A stretch of 64,000 nucleotides of DNA from contig JAJPEQ010000005.1 in assembly GCA_021166775.1 (NCBI GenBank), forward strand, positions 1 to 64,000. Direction: 5' to 3'. Positions 51,598-59,943 of the stretch are shown piece after piece (the first letter of the stretch is position 1; each line of letters begins with the position of its first letter). The position numbers and the translations under genes are program-made. Source of the stretch: Comamonas sp. Lineage in GTDB: Bacteria > Pseudomonadota > Gammaproteobacteria > Burkholderiales > Burkholderiaceae_C. The notes beneath the pieces are model-generated. The model made no database searches and was not told where the DNA came from. It was given only the letters and a program-made list of their open reading frames with translations.

Positions 51598-52128
51598 GTG
51601 GAGCGATCGTCCGTCCTGGAGCAACTGCCCGCGCTGCGGCGCTATGCGCGCGTGCTGACGGGCGATGCCTGGGCGGCCGACGATCTCGTGCAGGACACGC
51701 TGGAGCGCGCCTGCGGCAAATGGCGCCTGTGGCTGCCCGGCAGCGACCTGCGCGCCTGGCTGTTCACCTTGATGCACCGGGTGTTCCTCAATCAGCGGCG
51801 CGGCGGCGCGAGCCGCGCCAACGTGACGTCGCTGGACGATACCGATACGCTGGCCGAGCCGCCCGGCACCGCGCGCGATCTGGACAGCGCCATCGACCTG
51901 GAGCGCTGCCTGCTGCGCCTGCCCGAGGAGCAGCGCAGCGTGCTGCTGCTGGTGACGCTCGAAGACATGTCGTACGCCGACGTGGCCAAAGTGCTGGGCG
52001 TGCCCATGGGCACGGTGATGTCGCGCCTGTCGCGCGCGCGCAGCCGCCTGCGCGAGCTCATGGGCCGCGATCTACCGGCGCAGCCGCCCGCCCGCGCCAC
52101 GGTCACGCCGCTGCGCCGCCCGAACTGA
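51598..52128 (+). CDS. ECF-type RNA polymerase sigma factor
   Basis: This 176-residue sigma factor starts at GTG 51598. Region 2 (ARVLTGDAWAADDLVQDTLE with the DLVQD motif) and region 4 (LPEEQRSVLLLVTLEDMSYA and GVPMGTVMSRLSRARSRLRE) are clear. It lies between the COG4315-like gene and a membrane anti-sigma gene, suggesting a self-contained stress-response unit. The target genes are unknown. Confidence 0.9.
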   Translation: MERSSVLEQLPALRRYARVLTGDAWAADDLVQDTLERACGKWRLWLPGSDLRAWLFTLMHRVFLNQRRGGASRANVTSLDDTDTLAEPPGTARDLDSAIDLERCLLRLPEEQRSVLLLVTLEDMSYADVAKVLGVPMGTVMSRLSRARSRLRELMGRDLPAQPPARATVTPLRRPN

Positions 52129-52149
52129 CACGACCCACGCCACGCAAAA

Positions 52150-52953
52150 ATGACAGTCCCCCCCACGGTCACCGAAGAATCGCTGCACGCGCTGGCCGAC
52201 GACCGCCTGCCCGCACCGCAGGCCGCGGCCTTGCTCGCGGGCCTCGATGCAGACACCCTGCGCACGGTGCGGCAATGGCAGGCGCAGCGCCAGGCCCTGC
52301 GCCAACGGCACGCCGGCCTGCCGGACGAGCCGCCGCCGCCCGCGCTCGTCGCCGCGGCCACGCGATTGCAGGCACGGCGTGATCAGCAACACACCCGCTG
52401 GCGCCTGGGAGGCACCGCGGCGGCGGTGGCGCTCGCGTTCGTCAGCGGCTGGCTGGTGCATGGCCAGATGCGGCCCGGCGCGACACCCGCCGTGCTGGCC
52501 CGGACAGCGCCTGCCCTGCGTTTCGTGCATGCGGCCACGTCGGCGCACGCGCTGTTCCAACCCGAGGTGCGCCACCCGGTGGAAGTCCCGGCCAGCGAGC
52601 GCGAACACCTGCAACAGTGGCTGAGCAAGCGCCTGGGCCATCCGCTGCATGCGCCCGATCTGCAAGACGCGGGGTATGCGCTGATGGGCGGGCGCCTGCT
52701 GCCCGGCGACGGGGGCGGCGCGCGCGCGCAGTTCATGTACGAAGACCCGGCCGGCGAACGCGTCACCGTCTATGTCGGCGCGTTGGCGCAAGACAAAAGC
52801 GGCGCGGATGAAACCGCGTTCCGCTTTCAGCGCGACGGCGCGACCAGCGCGTTTTACTGGGTCGATCGCGGCCTGGGCTACGCGCTGGCCGGCGAACTGC
52901 CGCGCGAGCGCCTGCAGGCGCTGGCGGTGCGGGTACACCAGCAGCTGCGGTAA
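52150..52953 (+). CDS. Membrane anti-sigma factor
   Basis: This 267-residue protein has an N-terminal ESLHALADDRLPAPQAAALL segment like anti-sigma domains, although no zinc HxxxCxxC is seen. It has one transmembrane helix (WRLGGTAAAVALAFVSGWLV) at about 82-103. The C-terminal periplasmic domain (about 110-267) contains LSKRLGHPLHAPDLQDAGYA and FYWVDRGLGYALAGELPRER. It matches anti-sigma/RskA- or FecR-unlike families seen after ECF genes. It follows the sigma gene by 21 bp. Confidence 0.8.
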   Translation: MTVPPTVTEESLHALADDRLPAPQAAALLAGLDADTLRTVRQWQAQRQALRQRHAGLPDEPPPPALVAAATRLQARRDQQHTRWRLGGTAAAVALAFVSGWLVHGQMRPGATPAVLARTAPALRFVHAATSAHALFQPEVRHPVEVPASEREHLQQWLSKRLGHPLHAPDLQDAGYALMGGRLLPGDGGGARAQFMYEDPAGERVTVYVGALAQDKSGADETAFRFQRDGATSAFYWVDRGLGYALAGELPRERLQALAVRVHQQLR

Positions 52954-52960
52954 GGCCCCG

Positions 52961-53542
52961 TCAATCCTCGATGCCGCGCTGCGCCGGAATGCCCGCCTTG
53001 AAGGCGTGCTTGACGAGCCGCATCTCGGTCACCGTGTCGGCCAGCTCGATCAGTTCACTCGGGCAGCGCCGGCCCGTGAGGCAGACGTGCACGTCCCTGG
53101 GGCGTGAGCGCAGGGTGTCGAGCACGGGCTCAAGCGCCAGCCAGCCGTAGATCAGCGGGTAGGTGATCTCGTCAAGCACCACGAGGAAATGCGCACCATC
53201 CAGGATGGCCGCGCGCGCTCGCTGCCAGCCTTCACGCGCCAGCGCGGCGGAATGTTCCAAGTCACGGCTCTTCCATGAGAACCCGTCGCCCAGGCCGTGA
53301 ATCGGCAGGCCAAGCTGCTCGAACGCGCGGTGCTCGCCAAAGCGGGCGCTGGGCACCTTCATGAACTGGAAAATGGCCACCTGCTTGCCGTGCACATGCC
53401 GACGCCCGAACGCGCGCAGGGCCAGGCCAAAGGCCGCCGTGCTCTTGCCCTTGCCGTCGCCCGTGTGCACGATGACGAGGCCGCGGCGCTCGCCCTCGGG
53501 GCGCTCGTGGGGTTTCTCGGTGGGTGGGGTTTCAATCTGCAT
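52961..53542 (-). CDS. cobO: Corrinoid adenosyltransferase CobO/BtuR
   Basis: This 193-residue ATP:cob(I)alamin adenosyltransferase has the P-loop [20 protein letters not shown] and the CobA/BtuR blocks [29 protein letters not shown] and [20 protein letters not shown]. The start at 53542 is chosen by the MQIETPP N-terminus. It overlaps the ABC ATPase gene by 11 bp. Confidence 0.94.
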   Translation of the reverse strand: MQIETPPTEKPHERPEGERRGLVIVHTGDGKGKSTAAFGLALRAFGRRHVHGKQVAIFQFMKVPSARFGEHRAFEQLGLPIHGLGDGFSWKSRDLEHSAALAREGWQRARAAILDGAHFLVVLDEITYPLIYGWLALEPVLDTLRSRPRDVHVCLTGRRCPSELIELADTVTEMRLVKHAFKAGIPAQRGIED

Positions 53543-54314
53543 GGTTGGCCTCGCTGGGCAGCGCGATCCACTGGCCCTGCACCGGATGAATGGTGATGCG
53601 CTCGCCAAACGCCGCCTGCAGCGCACGATGCGTCTGGGCGCTGGCGGCGGCCCCGAAGTGCGCCAGACGTCCGGCGGCGACGATCGCGATGTCGTCGGCC
53701 TGCAGCGCCATGTTGAGTTCGTGCAGCACGCTCACGATCGTCGTGCCGCCAGCGGCCAGCGCGCGCACCGTGGCAAGCCAGTCGGCCTGATGGGGCGGAT
53801 CGAGGTGCGCGAGCGGCTCGTCCATGAGCAGCACCTGCGCCTGCACCGCAAGCAGCCGCGCGAGCAGCACACGCTGGCGCTCGCCGCCCGAAAGCTCGCA
53901 CAGGCGCCGCTCACGCAAATCCCAGGCCTGCGTGGCGCGCAGCGCCGCCTCCACCGCAGCGTCATCGCGCGCCGTGGACGGTGCCAGCCACGCCCGATGC
54001 GGCAGGCGCCCGAGCATGGCCACGTCCCACCCCCGCAGGTCCTCGCTGCCGCCCTCCTGCTGACCCAGCCAGGCGAGTTCGCGCGCGCGCTCGCGCGCAG
54101 GCCAATGCGCCAGCGGGCGACCGAGCAGCCGGACTTCGCCCTCGCAAGGCAGCAACCCCGCAAGCACACGCAGCAGCGTGGACTTGCCCGCGCCATTGGG
54201 CCCGACGACGGCCGTCCAGCGCCCGTGCGCCAGGCTCAGCTGCATGGCATGCAGGATCGCGCGATCCCCGATGCGGGCGCCGGCCAGCCGAGCCTGCAGC
54301 GCCATCCGCGTCAT
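53532..54314 (-). CDS. btuD: Vitamin B12 ABC transporter ATP-binding protein BtuD-like
   Basis: This 260-residue ATPase has Walker [10 protein letters not shown], signature [16 protein letters not shown], Walker [13 protein letters not shown], and a switch His in [10 protein letters not shown]. It belongs to the FecE/BtuD group. Neighbouring permease, binding protein and cob genes make corrinoid import likely. The ATG overlaps the permease stop by four bases. Confidence 0.9.
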   Translation of the reverse strand: MTRMALQARLAGARIGDRAILHAMQLSLAHGRWTAVVGPNGAGKSTLLRVLAGLLPCEGEVRLLGRPLAHWPARERARELAWLGQQEGGSEDLRGWDVAMLGRLPHRAWLAPSTARDDAAVEAALRATQAWDLRERRLCELSGGERQRVLLARLLAVQAQVLLMDEPLAHLDPPHQADWLATVRALAAGGTTIVSVLHELNMALQADDIAIVAAGRLAHFGAAASAQTHRALQAAFGERITIHPVQGQWIALPSEANHAD

Positions 54315-55387
54315 GACACGCTCCGGGCACCGGCGCGCCGGCTCATCAACCACAGCAGATAAACGCCGCCAAGCACCGACGTGAGCACGCCCACGGGCAG
54401 CTCCTGCGGCGCGATCACCAGGCGCGAGGCCACATCGGCGAGCATCAGCAGCAAGCCGCCCACCAGCGTGGACAGCAGCAGCAGCGGCCCGTGCGTGCAG
54501 CGCGCAAGCGAGCGCGCCAGGTGCGGCGCCACCAGCCCCACGAAGCCGATCAAGCCGGTCTGCGCCACCGCCGCGCCCGTGGCCAGCGCCAGCACGCCCA
54601 CGAGCAGCGCGCGCAGCGGCGCCAGCGGCAGGCCCAGGCTGATGGCCGTGGCCTCGCCCAGGCTGAGCGCATCGAGCACCCGCGCCAGCGCCCAGGCCAG
54701 CACCACCAGCGGCACCAGCACGGCCGCCATCACCGCGCAGCCGCCCCAGCCGACAAAACCCGTGACCCCGAGCGTGAAACCCTGCATGGCCTGCAGCACG
54801 TCGGGCTGCGCCAACTGCACCAGATCGCGCAGCGCGCCCAGCACGAAGCCCACGACCACGCCCGCCAGCAGCAGGCGCAGCGTCTGCTGCACGCCTCGTG
54901 CCAGCATAAGCGCCAGCAGCACCCCGCCCAGCGCACCAACGAAGGCCGCGCCCGTGAACCCCAGGCGCGCGAGCCATGGCGAGGCCGCCTGCAACAGCGC
55001 CACGCTGCCACCCCCGGCCGCCATGCCGCCCGCGCCCAGCACCGCATACGCGAGCGCCACGGCCAGCGCCGCGCCCGAGGCGCTGCCGAGCAGGAACGGA
55101 TCGGCCAGCGGGTTGCGGAACAGCCCCTGCGCCACCGCGCCCGCCAGCGCCAGCAGCGCGCCCGCAAGCCAGGCGCCCAGCGTGCGCGGCAGGCGGATGT
55201 CCCAGACGATCTGCGCGGCCGCCGGGTCGTCGAACGCGCGGCGCAGGCTGTCGAAACCCGTGCTGCCCACGCTCGCGCCCCAGGCCAGCGCCAGCAGCGA
55301 GAGCAGCACCAGCGCAAGCACCAGCCACGGCACGCGCGACGCCCTGCGGGCAGGGACGTGCGACACGGTGGCGGCCAGGGTATTCAT
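54311..55387 (-). CDS. btuC: Vitamin B12 ABC transporter permease BtuC-like
   Basis: This 358-residue permease has about ten helices. IRLPRTLGAWLAGALLALAG, QGLFRNPLADPFLLGSASGA and VGLVAPHLARSL are FecCD/BtuC signatures. It couples with the BtuD-type ATPase (four-base overlap) and receives corrinoid from the BtuF-type protein encoded 57 bp upstream. Confidence 0.92.
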   Translation of the reverse strand: MNTLAATVSHVPARRASRVPWLVLALVLLSLLALAWGASVGSTGFDSLRRAFDDPAAAQIVWDIRLPRTLGAWLAGALLALAGAVAQGLFRNPLADPFLLGSASGAALAVALAYAVLGAGGMAAGGGSVALLQAASPWLARLGFTGAAFVGALGGVLLALMLARGVQQTLRLLLAGVVVGFVLGALRDLVQLAQPDVLQAMQGFTLGVTGFVGWGGCAVMAAVLVPLVVLAWALARVLDALSLGEATAISLGLPLAPLRALLVGVLALATGAAVAQTGLIGFVGLVAPHLARSLARCTHGPLLLLSTLVGGLLLMLADVASRLVIAPQELPVGVLTSVLGGVYLLWLMSRRAGARSVS

Positions 55388-55444
55388 GATGTTGAAATCT
55401 TGCTCAAATCCCGCTCAAACGCATGTCCATCAAACGCCACAAGC

Positions 55445-56320
55445 TCACTTATTTACGTCAAATCCGCGCGTCGCGCAGGCGGCCATCAGGCGCGCCGCTT
55501 GCGCCATGCGCGGCCCGGGGCGCACCAGAATATCGCGTTCGGCGCTGTCGAACTCGCAGACCCTGCCGCGCCGGATCGCGCGCAGCTGCGCCCAGCCGGG
55601 GCGCCGCGCCAGCTCCGGCGCGCCCTGCTGGCTCACCATGATCAGGTCGGGGTCGAGCCGCACCACCAGTTCGGGATTGATGCGCGGGTAGGGGCCCAGC
55701 CGCGCATCGATGATGTTCACGAGACCCAGCGCCTGGATGAGCTCGTCGATGAAGGTGCCGCGCCCGGCCGCATGCGGCGCCGGCGTCACTTCGTAATACA
55801 CGCTCTGGCCCCGCGCCGGCGCGGGAACGCTGTCGGCCGCGGCCTGCACGCCGGCATCGATGCGGGCGAGCAGCTCCGCCGCGCCGCCGACCTGCAGCAG
55901 TTCGCCCAGCCGCAGGGTGGCGCGGCGCATGGCCGCACGGGTCTTGGGCTCGAACGCGACCACCTTCACCCCCAGGGCACGCAGGCGCACGCTGGCACGC
56001 GAGGAGGTACCGATCAGCACCACATCGGGCTTGAGCGCGATCACGGCCTCCACGTTCGGGTCCAGCCCGCCGCCAAGCCGTTGCAGCCTGTTCACGGACT
56101 CGGGCCAGTTGGAGTAGCGATCCACGCCGACGAGGCGATCGCAGGCGCCGAGCGCGCACACGGTCTCGGTGAGCGAGGGCAGCAGGCTCACGATATGCGC
56201 GGGCGGCGCATCGAAGCGCGTGGTGTGGCCGGTGTCGTCGGTGATCGCATAGGCGGCCCGGGCATGGGTTCCCAGGCACAGCGCCAACCCAAGCAGCGCG
56301 TTCAGGAGCCAGCGGGTCAT
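55445..56320 (-). CDS. btuF: Periplasmic cobalamin-binding protein BtuF-like
   Basis: This 291-residue protein has a signal peptide (LLNALLGLALCLGTHARA) and the PBP_III fold: VSLLPSLTETVCALGACDRL, GVDRYSNWPESVN and ALKPDVVLIGTSSRASV. The text closely follows BtuF. Its ATG overlaps the cobU stop (ATGA). It delivers vitamin B12 to the BtuCD pair. Confidence 0.92.
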   Translation of the reverse strand: MTRWLLNALLGLALCLGTHARAAYAITDDTGHTTRFDAPPAHIVSLLPSLTETVCALGACDRLVGVDRYSNWPESVNRLQRLGGGLDPNVEAVIALKPDVVLIGTSSRASVRLRALGVKVVAFEPKTRAAMRRATLRLGELLQVGGAAELLARIDAGVQAAADSVPAPARGQSVYYEVTPAPHAAGRGTFIDELIQALGLVNIIDARLGPYPRINPELVVRLDPDLIMVSQQGAPELARRPGWAQLRAIRRGRVCEFDSAERDILVRPGPRMAQAARLMAACATRGFDVNK

Positions 56321-56898
56321 GGCTGCCCTTTCACGCAGACGGGCAGCCCCGCCACCATCCAGCTCACACGTTCGCACGCCGCGGCCACGCCCTGGTTCAG
56401 CATCCCGAGCGCATCGACACACGCACGCACCGCCGCTCCCATGGGGATGACCCCCAGGCCGATCTCATTGCTCACCAGGACGACCGGGCCGGGGAAATGC
56501 TCCAGCGCTTGCAAAAACAGCGCTTGCTGCGCTTGCCAGCCCATCGTTGGTGGCACGTTTGCATCTTGATTCGACCCCGCCGGCATGAGCCAGTTCGTGA
56601 GCCACAGCGTGAGGCAATCGACCACCACGAGCGTGCGCGCATCCGAACAGCGGCGCAGCGCCTGCGCCAGCTCGCGCGGCTCCTCCACGGTCTGCAGACG
56701 CGGCACACGCGCACGGCGATCGCTCTGGTGGCGTGCGATGCGCGCGCGCATCTCCGCATCGCACGCCACGCCCGTGGCGATCAGCACCGCGTGATGCGCC
56801 GGCGTCTCGTCCAGCCACGCCGCGGCCAGGCGCTCGGCACGGCGGGACTTGCCGCTCTTCTGGCCGCCCAGGATCAGTTCGGTGCGCGCGAGGTTCAT
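56317..56898 (-). CDS. cobU: Adenosylcobinamide kinase/guanylyltransferase CobU
   Basis: This 193-residue bifunctional enzyme phosphorylates adenosylcobinamide and then adds GMP. ELILGGQKSGKSRRAERLA is the P-loop, and VVDCLTLWLTNWL and LVSNEIGLGVIP are family motifs. It lies 12 bp after the btuB-type gene and overlaps btuF, so btuB-cobU-btuF-btuC-btuD-cobO probably form one riboswitch-controlled operon. Confidence 0.95.
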   Translation of the reverse strand: MNLARTELILGGQKSGKSRRAERLAAAWLDETPAHHAVLIATGVACDAEMRARIARHQSDRRARVPRLQTVEEPRELAQALRRCSDARTLVVVDCLTLWLTNWLMPAGSNQDANVPPTMGWQAQQALFLQALEHFPGPVVLVSNEIGLGVIPMGAAVRACVDALGMLNQGVAAACERVSWMVAGLPVCVKGQP

Positions 56899-56910
56899 GG
56901 CCGCTCGGCG

Positions 56911-58758
56911 TCAGCGGCCCGTCCAGCGCAGGCCGACGAAAAAGGTGCGTGGCAGCGCCGGGTAGCCTGCCGCCAGCTGGTAGTTCTTGTCGCCGAGGTT
57001 GTCGATGCGCGCCAGCAGATCCCACTGACGCGCGATCGTCGTGCTGGCGTACAGATTCACCAGGCCGTAACCGCCCAAGCGACTGGTGTTGGCCGCGTTG
57101 TCCCAGCGGTGGCTCGCCACCTGCCACTCGGCGCCCAGCGTCCAGGTGGACATCCGCGTGTCGGCCGCCAGCTTGAGCAGACGCTGCGCCCGGCGTGCCA
57201 GCAGCGTGCCGGTATCGGCATTTTTTGGCTGCTGCAGGTCCAGCGAGGCATGGAGATTCACGCCCGCCAGGCGGTGGGCGCCCGTGAGCGTGACGCCCTG
57301 CAGCAGTGCGTTGCCCGCGTTCTCGTAACAGCCGTAGAGGCCCGCGCATGGGCCGGGCGCGCCGAAATTGATCAGGTTGCTCACGCGGTTGCGGTAGGCC
57401 GTCACGCCCAGGCGACTGCTGCGTTCGGCCCAGTGCAGGCCCAGCTCGACGTTGTGGCCCTGCTCCGGCTGCAGCGCGGCCTGTCCATATTCGGAAAACC
57501 GCTGGTAGAGCGTGGGCGCACGAAACGCCGTACCCGCGGCCGCCGTGACGCGCCAGCCCGGCGCGAAGGCGTAGCCATACGCCGCGCCGCCCGTGGTCTG
57601 GCCGCCGAACTCGCTGTCGCGGTCATGGCGCAGGTTCAGCTGCACGGTGTGCGCCCCGGCCACATAGCCGTAGCCCAGCGCCAGGCCATCCTGATGACGG
57701 CTTTGGTGGATCGGGTCGTTTTCGAGACGGTCCTCGCGGCGCTCGAGCGCTCCCGTGAGGGTGTGCGCGCCTTCCTTCCACTCGTTGTGCAGCAGGACGT
57801 TGCGCAGGCGTGTTCTGGAACGGTAAAGCAAGGGAAGGGTCGCGTAGCGCTGGTCCGACTCGCTCACCGAAAGGCGCGTGCTGTAGGCCGCAGTCCACCG
57901 GGCCGACCAGGCGGCCCCGAGCGTGGCCAGGCGATTGAGGCCGTGGTCATCGAGCCCGGGGACAAAGCCGTCGTACTGCGCATCCATGTCGGCAAAGCTG
58001 CCGGTCAGGTCGACACGGTGCGCGTCGCTCAACTGCACGCCCACGCGACCGCTGGCCGCCGTCTGGCGGTAGCCGTCCAGATCCGGATTGGAGCCGGGGC
58101 GCGAGTCGTAGCCCCGGCTCAGGTCGCGCTGCACGCCCAGCGAATAGTCCACGGCCCTGTGCCTGCCGGAAAACCCCGCCTCCAGCGTGCCGGTGCGGCG
58201 ACTGCCCGCGCCCACGCCCACGTAGGGCGTGAACGGTCCCTGGCCCTGGCGGGTGAATATCTGGACCACGCCGGCCACCGCGTCCGACCCATACACCGCG
58301 GCCGCGGGCCCTCGCACGATTTCGATGCGCTCCACCTGACCCAGCGCCATCGCCTCCCAGGGCGCGCCGCCCGTCGATTGCGAATCCACGCGCACGCCAT
58401 CGATGTAGACGGCAGTAAAGCGCGTCTCCGCGCCGCGCAGGAACAGCCCCGTGGCCGTCCCCGGCCCGCCGCTTCTGGAAAGCTCCAGCCCGGGCTGGCG
58501 CGCGAGCAGATCGGAGACCGTGATGGCACCGCTGCGCTCGATCTGCTCGCGGTCGATCAGCGTTACATCGGCCAGCACGTCGGACAGCGGCTGCTCGGTA
58601 CGCGTGGCCGTCACCACCACCTCGGACAGCTGCGGCATGCTGGCAGCCAGGGCCAGTTGCCGCACGCCGTCCTGGGCGAACGAGGAAGAAGCGGACAGCA
58701 CCGCCAGGGACAGGAGCGCGCGCGCATTCATTGGCGCGGCAGACAGTCGATTCGACAT
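56911..58758 (-). CDS. btuB: TonB-dependent vitamin B12 receptor BtuB
   Basis: This 615-residue outer-membrane receptor has a signal around MNARALLSLAVLSASSSFAQ and a TonB box LSEVVVTATRTEQPLSDV. The plug domain contains LLARQPGLELSRSGGPGT and IEIVRGPAAAVYGSDAVAGV, and the barrel ends in FVGLRWTGR. The plug and the preceding cobalamin riboswitch identify BtuB. The start may be 58770, 58758 or 58731; 58758 is a compromise. It is the first gene of the B12 import operon. Confidence 0.93.
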   Translation of the reverse strand: MSNRLSAAPMNARALLSLAVLSASSSFAQDGVRQLALAASMPQLSEVVVTATRTEQPLSDVLADVTLIDREQIERSGAITVSDLLARQPGLELSRSGGPGTATGLFLRGAETRFTAVYIDGVRVDSQSTGGAPWEAMALGQVERIEIVRGPAAAVYGSDAVAGVVQIFTRQGQGPFTPYVGVGAGSRRTGTLEAGFSGRHRAVDYSLGVQRDLSRGYDSRPGSNPDLDGYRQTAASGRVGVQLSDAHRVDLTGSFADMDAQYDGFVPGLDDHGLNRLATLGAAWSARWTAAYSTRLSVSESDQRYATLPLLYRSRTRLRNVLLHNEWKEGAHTLTGALERREDRLENDPIHQSRHQDGLALGYGYVAGAHTVQLNLRHDRDSEFGGQTTGGAAYGYAFAPGWRVTAAAGTAFRAPTLYQRFSEYGQAALQPEQGHNVELGLHWAERSSRLGVTAYRNRVSNLINFGAPGPCAGLYGCYENAGNALLQGVTLTGAHRLAGVNLHASLDLQQPKNADTGTLLARRAQRLLKLAADTRMSTWTLGAEWQVASHRWDNAANTSRLGGYGLVNLYASTTIARQWDLLARIDNLGDKNYQLAAGYPALPRTFFVGLRWTGR

Positions 58759-58834
58759 GGGAAAACACATCCGGTAGCAAGCTCTGCCAGCTTCCCCGCC
58801 GGCCCCGAGCACACACGGCCCGCGCGTCAGGAAC

Positions 58835-59055
58835 GCGCAAGCCACCTCGTTGGCCGGTATCCGGGCTGGCGGAACGCCCTTGCAACGCCTTCCCAGGCGC
58901 TTGTTCAAGGCGCCCAGTGGCTGGGTTGCTGCAAGAGTGAATCGAATCGATTCGTCCGCTGACCGTTGCGGGGGCAGCGCAGGCTGGGCAAACCCTTCAT
59001 GGTGAAGGGCACCTCCCTGCTTCCCGTTGAACTGCGGCGTGCGAACCACGACCGC
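58835..59055 (-). promoter_or_regulatory. Cobalamin riboswitch
   Basis: The minus strand contains, in order, AGTTCAACGGGAAGCAGGGA, GGTG, CTGCGCTGCCCCCGCAACGG, GCCACTGGGC, CTGGGAAGGCG and the B12 box CAGCCCGGATACCGGCCA (58851-58869). These are the conserved blocks of the AdoCbl riboswitch in the right order and spacing. It lies 77-300 bp before the btuB start, so high cobalamin should reduce btuB operon expression. Confidence 0.95.
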
Positions 59056-59115
59056 GAGCACCAACGGGAGCGAATTCTACCGATGTCGGGAGGCGCTCCT
59101 TACAATCCTTAACCC

Positions 59116-59334
59116 ATGGCCCCCCCTTCCCTCTCCCAGATCGCCGAGCGCGTGGACCGGCTGCTGGTACGCCACGCGGAGCTGCAGCGCATCAATGCGT
59201 TGCTGAGCCAGCAGCTGAGCGAGCTCACGCACGAGCGCGACTCGCTGCGCTCGCGCCTGCAAGCGGCGCGCGCGCGCATCGATGCGCTGCTCGATCGTCT
59301 GCCGGCCGCCCAAGACACCAAGGATGCCCCATGA
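59116..59334 (+). CDS. ZapB-like small coiled-coil protein
   Basis: This 72-residue protein is almost entirely a coiled coil (RVDRLLVRHAELQRINALLS, then LTHERDSLRSRLQAARARID). Position directly before zapA, with an ATGA overlap, fits the TIGR02449/ZapB-like family that accompanies zapA in betaproteobacteria. It probably supports the Z-ring. Confidence 0.8.
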   Translation: MAPPSLSQIAERVDRLLVRHAELQRINALLSQQLSELTHERDSLRSRLQAARARIDALLDRLPAAQDTKDAP

Positions 59335-59666
59335 GCGCCAAACAGCTGGAAGTGCAGATCATGCAGCAGACCTACCTTCTGGCCTGCCCCGAGGGCCAGG
59401 AGGCGCGTCTGCTGGACGCCGTGGAGCGCGTGGACACGGCCATGACGCGCATTCGCGACGCGGGCAAGGTGCGCGCGCGCGAACGCATCGCCGTGCTGGC
59501 CGCGCTCAATCTCGCCTTCGAGCTGGCCGACCAGCAGCTGCGGGTCGCGGCCCAGCCGATGGCGACGCCCGAACCGAACGGCGCGCAAACCAATGAATCC
59601 GCGCTGCTGCAGACGCTGGCCACGCGCCTGGACGAGGCCCTGGGCAGAGACGGCCGGTTGATCTAG
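59331..59666 (+). CDS. zapA: Cell-division protein ZapA
   Basis: This 111-residue Z-ring stabiliser has KQLEVQIMQQTYLLACPEGQ at the N-terminus, the ZapA beta-strand, then VDTAMTRIRDAGKVRARERI and AVLAALNLAFELADQQL helices. Following it is the 6S RNA gene, the conserved zapA-ssrS order of proteobacteria. Confidence 0.92.
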   Translation: MSAKQLEVQIMQQTYLLACPEGQEARLLDAVERVDTAMTRIRDAGKVRARERIAVLAALNLAFELADQQLRVAAQPMATPEPNGAQTNESALLQTLATRLDEALGRDGRLI

Positions 59667-59713
59667 CCATCTGCCGGACTTGGAGCCGGCGATTTCCAGG
59701 TCCGGCGGCCTTC

Positions 59714-59741
59714 TGGACATCCTGCGGCACGGGCCTACAAT
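59714..59741 (+). promoter_or_regulatory. Promoter of 6S RNA gene
   Basis: TGGACA (59714-59719) and TACAAT (59736-59741) are separated by 16 bp and fit sigma70 -35 and -10 boxes. Transcription would begin near 59748, where the 6S RNA helix starts. Confidence 0.7.
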
Positions 59742-59747
59742 GGCTGT

Positions 59748-59918
59748 GTCTGCGGTGCCGCCGAGCTTTATATTGCCTTGAACCAATGCTCGTAGAGCAC
59801 GGACTAGGTACATCACCCGGCGGGCGTGATCATCTCGCGTCAGATGAACCCAACGCCTGGTTGCCCTGGCCCACCTGAACCCCGGTTCAGGATGACGGCT
59901 CGGCGGCGTGCCGCAGAC
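59748..59918 (+). ncRNA. ssrS: 6S RNA
   Basis: The terminal helix CTGCGGTGCCGCCGAGC (59750-59766) pairs with GCTCGGCGGCGTGCCGCAG (59898-59916), leaving a single small bulge. Between them are GCCTTGAACCAATGC on the 5' side and CCTGAACCCCGGTTCAGGAT on the 3' side, consistent with the 6S closing-stem and central-bubble layout. It lies about 80 bp after zapA, the position of ssrS in E. coli and betaproteobacteria. It binds sigma70 RNA polymerase in stationary phase. Confidence 0.9.
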
Positions 59919-59943
59919 ACCACCAGCCCGCCTCTCCCATCCT

